From an uncultured Clostridia bacterium (GTDB lineage: Bacteria > Bacillota > Clostridia > Lachnospirales > CAG-274), in assembly GCA_947627855.1 (NCBI GenBank), contig CANQXR010000005.1, positions 1 through 64,000 on the forward strand: a stretch of DNA of 64,000 nt. The letters are read 5' to 3'. Under the pieces are notes generated by a model, which saw nothing but the letters and a program-made list of their open reading frames with translations, was not told the DNA's origin and made no database searches. The first letter of the stretch is position 1, and each line of letters starts with the position of its first letter. Positions 1 to 9,700 of this stretch are shown one piece after another. The position numbers were made by a program, and so were the translations under genes.

Positions 1-30
1 CCGCCCACCCACCCCTAAAGATACTTAAAA
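1..30. repeat. Cut edge of a G/C palindrome element
   Basis: The first 16 bases (CCGCCCACCCACCCCT) equal the reverse complement of the right-hand outer arm of the palindrome at 32450-32607. This suggests that the window begins inside the last arm of another member of the same intergenic palindrome family. The partner arm lies outside the window, so the pairing cannot be seen. Confidence 0.5.
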
Positions 31-54
31 AAAGGGCCGGCGCCCCTTTTTTTG
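28..54 (-). terminator. Intrinsic terminator of ileS (possibly bidirectional)
   Basis: A GC-rich inverted repeat (GGGCCGGCGCCCC on the + strand) is flanked by a run of A on the left and a run of T on the right. It lies just beyond the ileS stop codon and can act in either direction. Confidence 0.7.
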
Positions 55-80
55 TCCTCAGCGCCGGTCCTGTGTCAGCA

Positions 81-3000
81 TCAGATTTTTTTTACACCAA
101 GGGAAGTTGTTTCTCCGTTAATGTTCCATTCCTTGGTATATGCGTTTTCGTCTGTGCCGTTTACTGCTTTTTCAGCAAGTACATCAGCCGTTATTTCACT
201 TTCCCTGTTTCTGAATATGTCGGCAATTCTTTCGTTGCCGCTGTAATAGAGAGTTATTCTGTCAAGAACCTCAAAACCGGCTTCCTTTCTCATAGTCTGT
301 ACCTTTGATATTATCTCCCTTACGAAGCCCTCTTCAATAAGGTCCTCCGAAAGATTTGTATCAAGCACAACGGTTGTCTGCTTTTCGCTTTCGGAAACAA
401 AGCCCTCTTTCTTTGCTGTTTCTATAAGAAGATCCTCCTCAGCAAGCTCTATGCTGTTTCCGTCTATCTCAAAGGTTATCTTACCCTCGCTCTTTAATGC
501 TCTCATAAGCTCCGTTCCGTCGCTTTCTCTCAGATAGCTGCTTATGCCGGGAATAAGCTTTCCGTATTTTCTGCCCAAAGTTCTGAGCTGCGGCTTGAAT
601 GTGTAGCTTGTAAATGCGGAAACATCATCTGTAAATTCGCATTCCTTAACATTCAGCTCATCAAGTATAATTTCCTTATACATATCATCGAGAACCTTTT
701 CAGCCTTTACATACATTTTGCCTATCGGCTGTCTGTTCTTGATGTTTGCGGAATTTCTTGCGGCTCTTCCGGCTATAACTACGGAAAGAACCTCCTCCAT
801 TGCCGATTCAAGCTCTTTATTTATCAGCTTTTCATCTGCTTTGGGGAAGTCGCAGAGATGGACTGATTCGGGAGCATTCTTATCCACATTTACCACAAGG
901 TTCTGATAAATCATTTCTGACATAAACGGCACGAAAGGCGCAGAAAGCTTAGCCATTTCCGTAAGAACCGTGTAAAGTGTCATATATGCATTTACTTTGT
1001 CCTGCGGCATATCCTTGCCCCAGAAACGCTCACGGCTTCTTCTTACATACCAGTTTGAAAGCTCGTCAACAAAATCATTGAGCGCCCTTGCGGATTCGGT
1101 TATCTTATAATTTTCAAGGCTGTTGTCAACATATTTGATAAGCGTCTGAAGCTTTGATATTATCCACTTGTCTATTACCGACAGCTTATCATAGTCAAAT
1201 GTATACTTTGTGGGGTCAAAGCTGTCTATATTGGCATACAGCACGAAGAAAGCATAGGTGTTCCACAGCGTGCCCATAAATTTTCTTTGCGCTTCATTTA
1301 CCGCCTTTTCATAAAAACGACTGGGAAGCCATGGGTTGGAGTTGGTATAAAAATACCATCTGACAGCATCGGCGCCCTGATTGTCCAAAACCTCCCACGG
1401 ATCTACAACATTACCCAGATGTTTGGACATTTTTCTTCCGTCTTTATCCTGCACAAGTCCCAGAACGATTACATTTTCATAGGGGGATTTGTCGAATATA
1501 AGCGTAGATATGGCAATAAGTGTGTAGAACCAGCCTCTTGTCTGATCCACTGCTTCGGAAATAAAGTTTGCGGGATAATGCTTTTCAAACAAGTCCTTGT
1601 TTTCAAAAGGATAGTGGAATTGCGCAAAGGGCATAGAGCCGGAGTCAAACCAACAGTCTATTACCTCCGATACCCTCGTCATCTTCTTGCCGCACTTTGG
1701 GCAGTTCAGGTGTACAGCGTCAATATAAGGCTTGTGAAGCTCTATGTTTTCGGGACAGTCGTCAGACATAGACTTAAGCTCTTCTATGCTGCCTATGGTG
1801 TGTCTGTAACCGCATTCGCACTCCCATATTGGCAGAGGAGTTCCCCAATATCTTTCACGGCTAAGTCCCCAGTCAATTACATTTTCAAGGAAATTGCCAA
1901 AACGACCGTGCTTTATATTATCGGGAATCCAGTTTACGGTTTCGTTATTCTTGAGAAGCTGCTCCTTGACCTTCGTCATTGCTATGAACCATGTATCTCT
2001 TGCATAGTAAAGCAGGGGCGTATCGCATCTCCAGCAGAAGGGATAGTCATGTTCAAAGGGCAGTGCCGCAAAAAGCTTGCCCTCAGCCTTAAGCTTTTCT
2101 ATAATAAGAGGATCTCCGTCCTTTACAAATTTGCCCTCAAAGTCGTAAACCTCTTTTGTAAAATTGCCCTGTTCGTCTACAAGCTGTACAAAGGGAAGAT
2201 CATAATTTTTGCCGACTCTTGCGTCGTCCTCACCAAATGCAGGAGCTATGTGGACTATGCCCGTACCGTCGGTGAGAGTTACATAGTCGTCACAGGTAAC
2301 AAAATATGCGTCCTTTTTAAGCGTATCCTTCACATAATCGAAAAGCGGCTCATAATGTCTGCCCTCAAGATCCTTGCCAATATATTTTTCTATTGTTTCC
2401 ACGCCCTCACCAAGGATCGTTTCCACAAGGGCTTCGGCAAGTATGAAATATTCATCTCTTGATTTTACCTTTACATATGTTTCCTTCGGATTCACACAAA
2501 GACCTACGTTTGAAGGCAGCGTCCACGGAGTTGTCGTCCATGCAAGAAATGATGTGTTTTCATCGTCAACGCATCTGAATCTCGCTATAACCGATGTTTC
2601 CTTTACATTCTTATAGCCCTGGGCAACCTCGTGAGATGAAAGCGCCGTTCCGCAGCGGGGGCAGTACGGGACTATTTTATGACCCTTATAGAGAAGTCCC
2701 TTGTCCCATATCTGTTTGAGCGCCCACCATATAGACTCTATATATGAATTATGGTAGGTTACATAGGGATTGTCCATATCTGCCCAAAAGCCTACTCTGT
2801 CGGACATATTTCTCCAAAGCTCTTCATATTTGAATACGGAAGCCTTGCATTTCTTTATAAACGGCTCTACGCCGTATTCTTCTATCTGTGGTTTGCCGCT
2901 TATGCCAAGCTCCTTTTCTATTTCAAGCTCTACGGGCAGTCCGTGAGTGTCCCAGCCTGCCTTTCTCAGAACGTGAAAGCCCTTCATAGTGCGATATCTT

Positions 3001-3206
3001 GGTATTATATCCTTTATTACACGGGTAAGAATATGCCCTATATGGGGCTTTCCGTTAGCCGTTGGCGGTCCGTCATAAAATGTAAACTCAGGGCTGCCGT
3101 TTCTCAGATTGATGCTCTTCTCGAAAATATTGTTTTTCTTCCAGAACTCCAGAATATCCTTTTCTCTGGAAGCAAAGTCTAAATTCGTTGTGACTTTGTT
3201 ATACAT
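81..3206 (-). CDS. ileS: Isoleucyl-tRNA synthetase
   Basis: Class I aminoacyl-tRNA synthetase that charges tRNA-Ile in the cytoplasm and edits Val-tRNA-Ile in its CP1 domain. Visible signatures are the HIGH motif (GKPHIGHILTR, about residue 55), the KMSK motif (GRKMSKHLGNVVDPW, about residue 600), and zinc-type CPKCGKK and CPRCG clusters. At about 1041 residues it matches the longer bacterial/eukaryotic-like IleRS type found in many Clostridia. I chose the ATG at 3206 rather than the one at 3212: AGGAGG lies about 8 nt upstream of the former and almost abuts the latter. A T-box leader precedes the gene, so expression should rise when uncharged tRNA-Ile accumulates. Confidence 0.97.
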   Translation of the reverse strand: MYNKVTTNLDFASREKDILEFWKKNNIFEKSINLRNGSPEFTFYDGPPTANGKPHIGHILTRVIKDIIPRYRTMKGFHVLRKAGWDTHGLPVELEIEKELGISGKPQIEEYGVEPFIKKCKASVFKYEELWRNMSDRVGFWADMDNPYVTYHNSYIESIWWALKQIWDKGLLYKGHKIVPYCPRCGTALSSHEVAQGYKNVKETSVIARFRCVDDENTSFLAWTTTPWTLPSNVGLCVNPKETYVKVKSRDEYFILAEALVETILGEGVETIEKYIGKDLEGRHYEPLFDYVKDTLKKDAYFVTCDDYVTLTDGTGIVHIAPAFGEDDARVGKNYDLPFVQLVDEQGNFTKEVYDFEGKFVKDGDPLIIEKLKAEGKLFAALPFEHDYPFCWRCDTPLLYYARDTWFIAMTKVKEQLLKNNETVNWIPDNIKHGRFGNFLENVIDWGLSRERYWGTPLPIWECECGYRHTIGSIEELKSMSDDCPENIELHKPYIDAVHLNCPKCGKKMTRVSEVIDCWFDSGSMPFAQFHYPFENKDLFEKHYPANFISEAVDQTRGWFYTLIAISTLIFDKSPYENVIVLGLVQDKDGRKMSKHLGNVVDPWEVLDNQGADAVRWYFYTNSNPWLPSRFYEKAVNEAQRKFMGTLWNTYAFFVLYANIDSFDPTKYTFDYDKLSVIDKWIISKLQTLIKYVDNSLENYKITESARALNDFVDELSNWYVRRSRERFWGKDMPQDKVNAYMTLYTVLTEMAKLSAPFVPFMSEMIYQNLVVNVDKNAPESVHLCDFPKADEKLINKELESAMEEVLSVVIAGRAARNSANIKNRQPIGKMYVKAEKVLDDMYKEIILDELNVKECEFTDDVSAFTSYTFKPQLRTLGRKYGKLIPGISSYLRESDGTELMRALKSEGKITFEIDGNSIELAEEDLLIETAKKEGFVSESEKQTTVVLDTNLSEDLIEEGFVREIISKVQTMRKEAGFEVLDRITLYYSGNERIADIFRNRESEITADVLAEKAVNGTDENAYTKEWNINGETTSLGVKKI

Positions 3207-3227
3207 TATCATACCTCCTGTAAATTA

Positions 3228-3480
3228 AAAAAGCCCCCGTCACTCTACAGGACGAAAGCGTGTTTTCGCGGTACCACCCGAATTGACCCCAATTTTAATA
3301 TGGGATCCTCTTTATGCCTTTAACGATGGCGTCCGTCAGAGCCTACTGCATTGTTTCGGTCTGCCGCTCAAGGGTGATCCGACCGGCAAAAGGTAACTGC
3401 CGACTTTCCACCGCCGCCGGCTCTCTGTAAGTGTTTTGCTGTGTCCCGTCCCTGTCAAAGCGTTTGAGAATACGTTACCT
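3228..3480 (-). promoter_or_regulatory. T-box leader of ileS
   Basis: On the minus strand the T-box core AATTCGGGTGGTACCGCG occupies 3284-3267. It is followed by GCTTTCGTC, which pairs (with G-U wobbles) with GACGGGGGC ahead of a T-run, forming the terminator next to the start codon. A candidate Ile specifier codon ATC lies at 3378-3376 in the expected 3' side of stem I. The family senses uncharged tRNA by antitermination; the ATC specifier is my inference from its position and from the downstream gene. Confidence 0.93.
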
Positions 3481-3509
3481 ATTATAACCAAATTAATGCA
3501 TTTTGTAAA
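3481..3509 (-). promoter_or_regulatory. Promoter of the ileS T-box transcript
   Basis: TTTACA (3509-3504) and TATAAT (3486-3481) on the minus strand are separated by 17 bp, immediately upstream of the T-box leader. This is a near-consensus housekeeping sigma promoter. Confidence 0.8.
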
Positions 3510-3559
3510 GCCTTTTTGAAAATTAATTTTATTTTTAGGTTCAGCCGACAAGCTTGGGC

Positions 3560-3696
3560 GCGCGGGGACGTGGGGGAGGGGGAGGGAAATGCGGGGGAGG
3601 GCGGCTTCGCCGCCCTCCCCCGCATTTCCCTCCCCCTCCCCCACGCCCCCGCGCACCCTGCCCTGAAGACCGTCTGTGACGGTCTTCAGGGCAGGG
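3560..3696. repeat. Palindrome element A: two long hairpins
   Basis: Hairpin 1 spans 3560-3654: two 46-base arms separated by the 3-base loop TTC, with a single A-C mismatch. Hairpin 2 spans 3656-3696: two 19-base arms with the loop TGT and no mismatch. The element sits between the ileS promoter and the 3' end of the deacetylase gene. Hairpin 2 supplies the last codons and the stop of that gene (TALP then TGA). The tip of hairpin 2 (CCGTC-TGT-GACGG) recurs at 31912-31926 and, with a TGC loop, at 30860-30872. Confidence 0.9.
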
Positions 3697-4507
3697 CGGT
3701 CTGCTGTTGTTGCCCTATCATTTTACAAAGCTCATCTGCCGTTATAAATTCAATGCCGCTTTTTTCAAAATCCTCATATACGGAACCAATCGCCTCGGCG
3801 GTTATTTTGCCTCCCTCAGCCCCGACATGACCTATACACACGGCATAGCCCTTCTTTAAGGCTATATCCCTTGTTTTATTCAGATTTTCGATCACCTTGT
3901 CCCTGCTGTCGGTTGAATCCAGAAAAACATCACGTTTTAAAACACTCACACCGTATTTTTCCCCATACTTGCCGCTCAGACTGTCTGCGGAAGTCATACT
4001 GTCAACAAAAAACATATTGTTTTCCTTAATGTGCCTGAAAAGTATATCCATAACCTTGTCGCTTTCCACAGCCTTAGACCCCATATGATTGTTTACTCCT
4101 GTTCCGTAGCCTTGGGAGAGCGATGAAGATATTGTCTTTTCAAGCTCCTCCTCGGACATCGAAACAAGAACGGGATTATCGCCCAGCCAGCTTGCTTTCC
4201 CTGATTTTGCTTCCATAGGCAGATGTACTATAACTCCCTTGCCCTCGCCTATAAGCATTGCCGCCTCCTGTTTGCTTTTTTCCATAAGCGGCATAACAGC
4301 GCCTGTAAATTTTATGGGGAGCTTCATCATCTCCTCCGTTCCCTCTGAGTCATTTCCGAAATCATCTATTATTATGCAGATATATGCCGGTTTATTTTCG
4401 GATAATACGGCTTCTGTCCCTTTTTCTTCCTTTATTAATGTTATTCCCACGGCAAGCAAAAACAAAACTCCTATTATGCCGAGATTGAGCTTATACCTTA
4501 TATTCAT
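3686..4507 (-). CDS. Divergent polysaccharide deacetylase family protein (YibQ/DUF610-like)
   Basis: A 273-residue protein with an N-terminal hydrophobic segment (LGIIGVLFLLAVGITLI, signal anchor or signal peptide) and an extracytoplasmic catalytic-type domain. The domain opens with ICIIIDDFGND and continues with VIVHLPMEAK, GTGVNNHMGSKA, FFVDSMTS and CIGHVGAEGG, the pattern of the divergent polysaccharide deacetylase family (PF04748). Substrate is unknown; a role in cell-envelope polysaccharide processing is inferred. The start at 4507 is preceded by GGGAGG at about 8 nt, better than the ATG 17 codons upstream. The last residues and stop codon lie inside palindrome element A, so the natural C-terminus may have been altered when the element appeared. 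Confidence 0.87.
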   Translation of the reverse strand: MNIRYKLNLGIIGVLFLLAVGITLIKEEKGTEAVLSENKPAYICIIIDDFGNDSEGTEEMMKLPIKFTGAVMPLMEKSKQEAAMLIGEGKGVIVHLPMEAKSGKASWLGDNPVLVSMSEEELEKTISSSLSQGYGTGVNNHMGSKAVESDKVMDILFRHIKENNMFFVDSMTSADSLSGKYGEKYGVSVLKRDVFLDSTDSRDKVIENLNKTRDIALKKGYAVCIGHVGAEGGKITAEAIGSVYEDFEKSGIEFITADELCKMIGQQQQTALP

Positions 4508-4743
4508 CTCAGATATGCCTCCCTTAAAGGTTTTTTGACAGTTAAAAAATTCGGTCAAAATTTATAATAAAAACGAATCAGATTTTTATTTTTGGTTAAT
4601 CTGTATGTTTTTTAAGTCGATTTTTAGAGGTTTTTAACAAAGCTTCTTTCACAAATCGCTGTTTTGACCAATTTTTAAATCGAAAACTGCCTTATATTTA
4701 TATAATTATTCGCCAAATTCTTAAATATTAGCAAAATATCGAT

Positions 4744-4772
4744 TTGACAAAAGATAAAATATAGTATAGAAT
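4744..4772 (+). promoter_or_regulatory. Promoter of the HPr-like gene array
   Basis: TTGACA (4744-4749) and TAGAAT (4767-4772) are separated by 17 bp, about 58 bp upstream of the first HPr-like start codon. The rest of the 4508-4830 gap is A/T-rich, with no other gene-like feature. Confidence 0.7.
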
Positions 4773-4830
4773 ATCAGTGTAACAAAGGAAAAATAAGTAA
4801 AATATTTTTAAAGAGGAGGGTTTTAAAAAC

Positions 4831-5061
4831 ATGAAAAAAATTAAGGTAAACATTAACTCTGTTGATAAGGTTAAGGAATTTGTAAACATTCTTAACACTC
4901 TTGAAGGTGACTACGATCTTATAACAGACAGATATGTTGTAGACGCAAAGTCAATTATGGGTATCTTCTCCCTTGACATCTCAAAGGAGCTTGAACTTGC
5001 CATACACGACAATGCACCGGCAGATGAGGCTGAAAAGGCTCTCGCCAAATTTACAGTTTAA
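4831..5061 (+). CDS. HPr-like protein, copy 1 of 4
   Basis: A 76-residue protein with the size and C-terminal half of HPr. The segment DAKSIMGIFSLDISK aligns with HPr around regulatory Ser46 (KSIMGVMSLGI); the serine here is residue 41. The loop that carries active His15 in HPr (GIHARPA) is replaced by VDKVKEF with no histidine, so it cannot be the ordinary PTS phosphocarrier. A regulatory role in the manner of Crh, through Ser41 phosphorylation, is possible but unproven. AGGAGGG precedes the start. This copy differs from copies 2 and 3 mainly in the first 20 residues and is otherwise nearly identical in DNA, which points to recent duplication or gene conversion. Confidence 0.85.
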   Translation: MKKIKVNINSVDKVKEFVNILNTLEGDYDLITDRYVVDAKSIMGIFSLDISKELELAIHDNAPADEAEKALAKFTV

Positions 5062-5096
5062 TAAAAACCAATATCTGACAGGAGGGAAATGAAACC

Positions 5097-5327
5097 ATGA
5101 AAAAGATAGCGGTAAAAATCGACACAGTAGACAAAGTAAAGGAATTCGTAAACACTCTCAACACTCTTGAAGGTGACTACGATCTTATAACAGACAGATA
5201 TGTTGTAGACGCAAAGTCAATTATGGGTATCTTCTCCCTTGACATCTCAAAGGAGCTTGAACTTGCCATACACGACAATGCACCGGCAGATGAGGCTGAA
5301 AAGGCTCTCGCCAAATTTACAGTTTAA
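5097..5327 (+). CDS. HPr-like protein, copy 2 of 4
   Basis: Second gene of the array, starting 266 bp after copy 1, with its own AGGAGGG ribosome binding site. The protein is identical to copy 3. It lacks the HPr active histidine but keeps the KSIMG serine. Its body and its downstream spacer are almost base-identical to those of the neighbouring copies, so the duplicated unit includes the ribosome binding site. Confidence 0.85.
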   Translation: MKKIAVKIDTVDKVKEFVNTLNTLEGDYDLITDRYVVDAKSIMGIFSLDISKELELAIHDNAPADEAEKALAKFTV

Positions 5328-5362
5328 TAAAAACCAATATCTGACAGGAGGGAAATGAAACC

Positions 5363-5593
5363 ATGAAAAAGATAGCGGTAAAAATCGACACAGTAGACAA
5401 AGTAAAGGAATTCGTAAACACTCTCAACACTCTTGAAGGTGACTACGATCTTATAACAGACAGATATGTTGTAGACGCAAAGTCAATTATGGGTATCTTC
5501 TCCCTTGACATCTCAAAGGAGCTTGAACTTGCCATACACGACAATGCACCGGCAGATGAGGCTGAAAAGGCTCTCGCAAAGTTTACAGTCTGA
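5363..5593 (+). CDS. HPr-like protein, copy 3 of 4
   Basis: Third gene of the array, again 266 bp after its predecessor, encoding the same 76 residues as copy 2. The DNA diverges only near the 3' end (CTCGCAAAGTTTACAGTCTGA instead of the earlier form). This marks the end of the most recently duplicated unit. Confidence 0.85.
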   Translation: MKKIAVKIDTVDKVKEFVNTLNTLEGDYDLITDRYVVDAKSIMGIFSLDISKELELAIHDNAPADEAEKALAKFTV

Positions 5594-5623
5594 ATATAAT
5601 TAATATAAGGAGGAATTAAAACC

Positions 5624-5854
5624 ATGAAAAAGCTTACAGTAAAAATCGACACAATAGATAAGGTAAAGGAATTCGTAAACACTCTCAACACTCTTGACGG
5701 CGATTACGATCTTGTAACAGACAGATATGTTGTAGACGCAAAGTCAATTATGGGAATCTTCTCCCTTGACATCTCAAAGGAAATAGAGCTTGCGATCCAT
5801 GACAATGCACCGGCTGAGGAAGCTGAAAAGGCTCTTGCAAAATTCCTTGCTTAA
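5624..5854 (+). CDS. HPr-like protein, copy 4 of 4
   Basis: The most diverged copy, with several substitutions (for example LTVKIDTIDK at the start, SKEIELAIHD in the middle and a KFLA ending). It is spaced 261 bp from copy 3. It still lacks the active histidine and keeps the Ser41 motif, so all four copies conserve the same atypical state. The array ends with a hairpin at 5894-5925. Confidence 0.85.
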   Translation: MKKLTVKIDTIDKVKEFVNTLNTLDGDYDLVTDRYVVDAKSIMGIFSLDISKEIELAIHDNAPAEEAEKALAKFLA

Positions 5855-5893
5855 TACATAAACCTTTTCAATATAAAATAGTTGAGTAAACTC

Positions 5894-5925
5894 AAGGGCG
5901 TACCGCTGCAAAACGGTACGCCCTT
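5894..5925 (+). terminator. Hairpin ending the HPr-like array
   Basis: AAGGGCGTACCG and CGGTACGCCCTT form a perfect 12-bp stem, followed by an A/T-rich stretch rather than a clean T-run. It is likely the transcript end of the four-gene array. Confidence 0.7.
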
Positions 5926-6065
5926 AATCTATATATCGGCATATTGGCGGAAAACTATGACAATGTTCAGATGCGGAGGTCGGGCAATGCAGAGAACTTT
6001 GTAAGAAATAGAAAAGATAAAATAATATTGACAATAACTACGAAAAGTATTGCTGTTAATATGAC

Positions 6066-6125
6066 AGCATAGTCAATGAGCGCTTCTGAAAATCCGTCTG
6101 CTTCTAAGACGGATTGGGCTATGCT
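6066..6125. ncRNA. Nested hairpin, possible small structured RNA
   Basis: An outer 7-bp stem (6066-6072 with 6119-6125) encloses an inner 9-bp stem (6091-6099 with 6107-6115). It is followed by an A/T-rich tail rather than a T-run. A TTGACA lies some 35 bp upstream without a convincing -10 box. It could be a decayed terminator or a small RNA; no family is recognised. Confidence 0.25.
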
Positions 6126-6355
6126 TTCAAAAATAATATAAACTTATAAATGCGAAATCCGGCAACACGCAAGGAATTAATCGGTATAACGAGAGACTGT
6201 AATGTGCCTGCACATTATACACAAGCTTCATTGATGCGGTTTTAAACTCAATAGGGTCGCCCTTGGATATTTCGGTATTTCTTTTTGGGTATATCTGACA
6301 CAAATGCTTCTTAACGTAAAGACAGTAACCGTTGAGCAAGTGGGGAACATAACCT

Positions 6356-6496
6356 ATGGTTATCTTGGGGGCAGCTGCGGGTATTAGTGAATCGTGTATG
6401 ACTGTCGGTTCTGTTGTAAACCATATTTTTAAGCACGGTATTTTCGGTTGGGACAATGAAGTCATAAATCGGTACATTACGGGGGTTATGCAATGA
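6356..6496 (+). CDS. Possible 46-residue ORF, remnant or small protein
   Basis: Begins MVILGAAAGISESCMTVG and ends GVMQ. The small-residue-rich start followed by an amphipathic stretch recalls C-terminal fragments of larger secreted or toxin-like proteins, but no family is recognised. A stop codon lies two codons upstream, so if it is a remnant, its 5' part is gone. Its stop overlaps the start of the next small ORF (ATGA arrangement). Confidence 0.2.
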   Translation: MVILGAAAGISESCMTVGSVVNHIFKHGIFGWDNEVINRYITGVMQ

Positions 6497-6573
6497 GTAA
6501 ACTGAAACAAGCAATATTAATCACTTTTTTGATAATTGTGGTATTATTAATAGAGTTTATTGCAGTAAAATAA
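6493..6573 (+). CDS. Possible 26-residue membrane peptide
   Basis: MSKLKQ followed by a single hydrophobic helix (AILITFLIIVVLLIEFIAV) and a terminal Lys. Positive residues precede the helix, as in a small type II membrane peptide. GGGGG lies about 8 nt upstream, and the start overlaps the stop of the preceding ORF. Far too short for homology; coding status is uncertain. Confidence 0.3.
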   Translation: MSKLKQAILITFLIIVVLLIEFIAVK

Positions 6574-6765
6574 AGTTATCTTATAAAAGATAAACATGAG
6601 GGAGTATGACAGTGCCTATAAAATTTATTAGGTGTTGTCTGCCAAGCCGTTTTTTTCACATTTAATACAGTTGTCAAAAAAAATCTATTGACTTTGACAT
6701 AATGTAATAGTTTATAATTGTTATTGTAAAGAATCAGATATTACTTAAAAGGAGCTGATAATTAT

Positions 6766-9700
6766 ATGAAACTGAAAAGAATGATAGGGACGGTTATGTC
6801 GGCAGTTATGGCAACGGCAGGACTTTCGGGGGTTTTATTTACCGAAACCGTATCCGCCGCACAGCCCTACAAAAGCTTTGACTTTACAAAGTCAGATGAC
6901 AGTGTGCCGATTTATTCCGCGGAAAGCGGCAGCGGATTTGTTGCAAAGACAAGCGCAATGCCCCCAAGAGAGCTTAACACAACAAATATAAAGCACAACA
7001 GCGATGGCTTCTATATTGCCGAGGACGGCTCCGGCACTTATATTTCAAACAAAACCTCTACGGATTATAACTACGGAGGACTTGTTTTCAGAGTAGATGT
7101 GGAAGAAGCGGGAGCCTATGCCCTGAGTGTGGAGCTTGGAAACGGCTCCAACAAAGGCAACACAAGCATCGCTCCCTCCGGCATGAAGGCTGGGGGAATA
7201 ACAAGCTCAGCTTACTGGGACAGTGCAAAGCTTGTTCCCATCAAAAACTTTGCAAAGTGGACAAGCGACACAACATGGAGCTATTCCTATGTTACCGGAG
7301 AGCCTTATATAGAATTTGAAATAGAGCCCTCCTCACTGCCCAAGGCAGACTCGCCAAAAACCGTAGGCGTAAAGTCGATCACCATAGAGAAAATACCTCA
7401 GAATACAAAAACAGAAGCTGACCTTCCGACTATATATGTTCTTGGCGACTCAACGGAAAAAACATACACCTTCGAGGAGGCCGGCATGAGCGGCTGGGGT
7501 CAGATAATAGGCAGTATGTTCGACCCGGACAAGATTAATGTAATAAATTACTCCATGGGCGGACGCTCTATGAAGGCAATGTACATTGAAAACAGATTCA
7601 ACGATGTGCTTATGCTTGCAAAGCCCGGCGATTATATTTTCATTCATTCCGCTCACAATGACGAATCAACCGGCGAAAACGGCCCCGAAATAAGATTCGG
7701 AAGAGGTTCCACAACGGACTATTATAAGAGATGGCTGAACAATATATATATTCCGGCTATACTTTCAAGAGGGGCTATACCCGTTCTGGTAACTCCTATG
7801 CCCAGAACAAACAACGGCGTCCCCACGGCAGGCTTCAATCCCGATTCTCCCACCCTTATGAAAGAGGCAGCGGCAGCCAATGACAATGTTAAGCTCATAG
7901 ACCTCTATGAAAACGCAAAGGCGTATATAAACGAAGTCGGTCCTGCACAGACAAACAACATATATATGGCAATAGAATCAGGCGAATCACCGGGAAAAAC
8001 AAACACAGGCTCTTATGCAAACGGTCATCCCAGCGGCAAAATAGACGGAACTCACTACAAGGAGGCCGCAGCAAAGGTATGGTGTAAAATCATTTCCGAG
8101 CAGATTTACAAAGATGCAGCCCTTGCGGAGCTTAAAGACACCCTGAAGGACGGCGTAAAGACTGCCTGTGAAACCAAGGACTGGAGCGGTGTTTTCCCCG
8201 AATGGACAGACGATGTCACATATGCACCAAGCGGTGACGGAACTGCCGAAAACGACCCCACCTATTACAGAAATCAGATTGAAAAGCTTCTTCAGCTTGG
8301 CGCAATGCAGAAAACAGGGCAGAACAGCTTTTCTCCCCTTGAAAACATAAAGACAAACGATTTCATAGCTTCACTCTGCGCAGTATGGGGACTTGACCTT
8401 GATAATGCCGATGTAAAGGCTGTTTTTGAGCCATATTTTGAAAGCGGCACTCTTATAAGGGAAGAAATGGCGTCTATCATACTTGATGCATACGTTCTCA
8501 GATTCGGCAAGGAGGCTGACGGAACATACAAAAAGCCCAAATATATGACTGACTACAACGGCACAACAGTTTCCCCCGACGACCCGACCTATGACCCCAA
8601 CTTAAACGGAAACGAAGCGCAGTATTATCCCCTTGTAGGCTGGGGAAATCTTACGGACAAGACCGATATTTCCCTTGAATATGCAAAGGATATGTATGAC
8701 GTTTACAATCTCGGTCTTATGAGAAGTGAAACGGGAATTGAAAGAGGAAAGATGAAAAACGGAACTCTCATAGAGCCGAAAAAGGCTGTTACGAGAGCAA
8801 AGGCGGCAAAAGAGCTGTGGTTCCTCTGGGCTCTCGGACAGGACGATGTGAATGCGGAGAATCAGATTTTACAGATAACAAAGGACGGTCATACCTATTC
8901 CGATGTTGTTTACAAGGCTGTGGAATATACCTCTCCGGGATATGAATTCAGCTCTGTGAATGTTGATTCCACAGGCAAATTAAGCGTTTCCCTCCTCAAA
9001 GCGGAAAATGCCCCCGCCGGAACTCTCACCGTAAAGGTATTCGGCACAGACGGCGCAGAAAAGGAAACAAAAACATATACAGCGGCAAACGGCAGTGTAG
9101 AGGGTCTTGATGTAACTCTTTCAACAGGTGAAAAGGCAGTCCTTGTTGTAAATGGTGCAGACGGAACTCCTCTCAGCATTGAAAGAATCGTTGAATGCAC
9201 TGAGCTTATCGTTCCTCAGCGTTCCTACACTGTTTCAAATGAAGCAGGAATCAAAAACGGTGTTATAGGTCTTAGGAACCTTACCGCAGATGGAGCAGAA
9301 GCAGCAGCAATTTCCGTAGCTATGCCCATCGCCGAATCTGACGATGAAGCTGTGGAATGGAAAGCGTCAAAGGACGTTACAAAGGGTGAAGTCCTTCTTG
9401 ACAGCAGCGAAAACGGCGTGTGTGACCTCATCGCCACATATGATATGACATATACCCCCACAAACTTCACAATAGGTGAAAATAGCCTTACGGGATATGT
9501 TGCCCACGGAGTAATAAACGGATATGTTGACCCCCAGAGAGACAGAACGGGACTTCTGTTCACTCCAAAGACCGACGGCGTGCTTACAGCTTATGCACAT
9601 AATGTAGGCAGCAATAAAAATTTCGTAATTATAGAGAATACTGCCAAAAATGAAGAGGAGGCTCTTGCTTCAAGCATGAAGGAGGGTATCTCCAAAAACT

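Larger units (their letters stand above)
5926..6765. other. Long gap with no confident gene
   Basis: This 840-bp stretch has no ORF resembling a known family. It holds a hairpin at 6066-6125: AGCATAG/CTATGCT outside and AATCCGTCT/AGACGGATT inside. It also holds two short overlapping reading frames at 6356-6573 (listed separately). Near its end is a possible -10 box TATAAT at 6713-6718, with TTGACT/TTGACA candidates at 6688-6699, for the downstream esterase gene. The rest looks like non-coding or decayed sequence. Confidence 0.6.

Noticed and set aside
1287..2462. 391-residue ORF opposite ileS
   Set aside because: It is the antisense shadow of a strongly conserved gene and shows no family features or ribosome binding site.
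4831..5854. CRISPR or mobile-element array
   Set aside because: The repeated units are complete genes with their own ribosome binding sites.
6127..6510. 127-residue ORF on the minus strand
   Set aside because: No ribosome binding site or recognised family; the opposite strand shows only short fragments, so it is probably chance.
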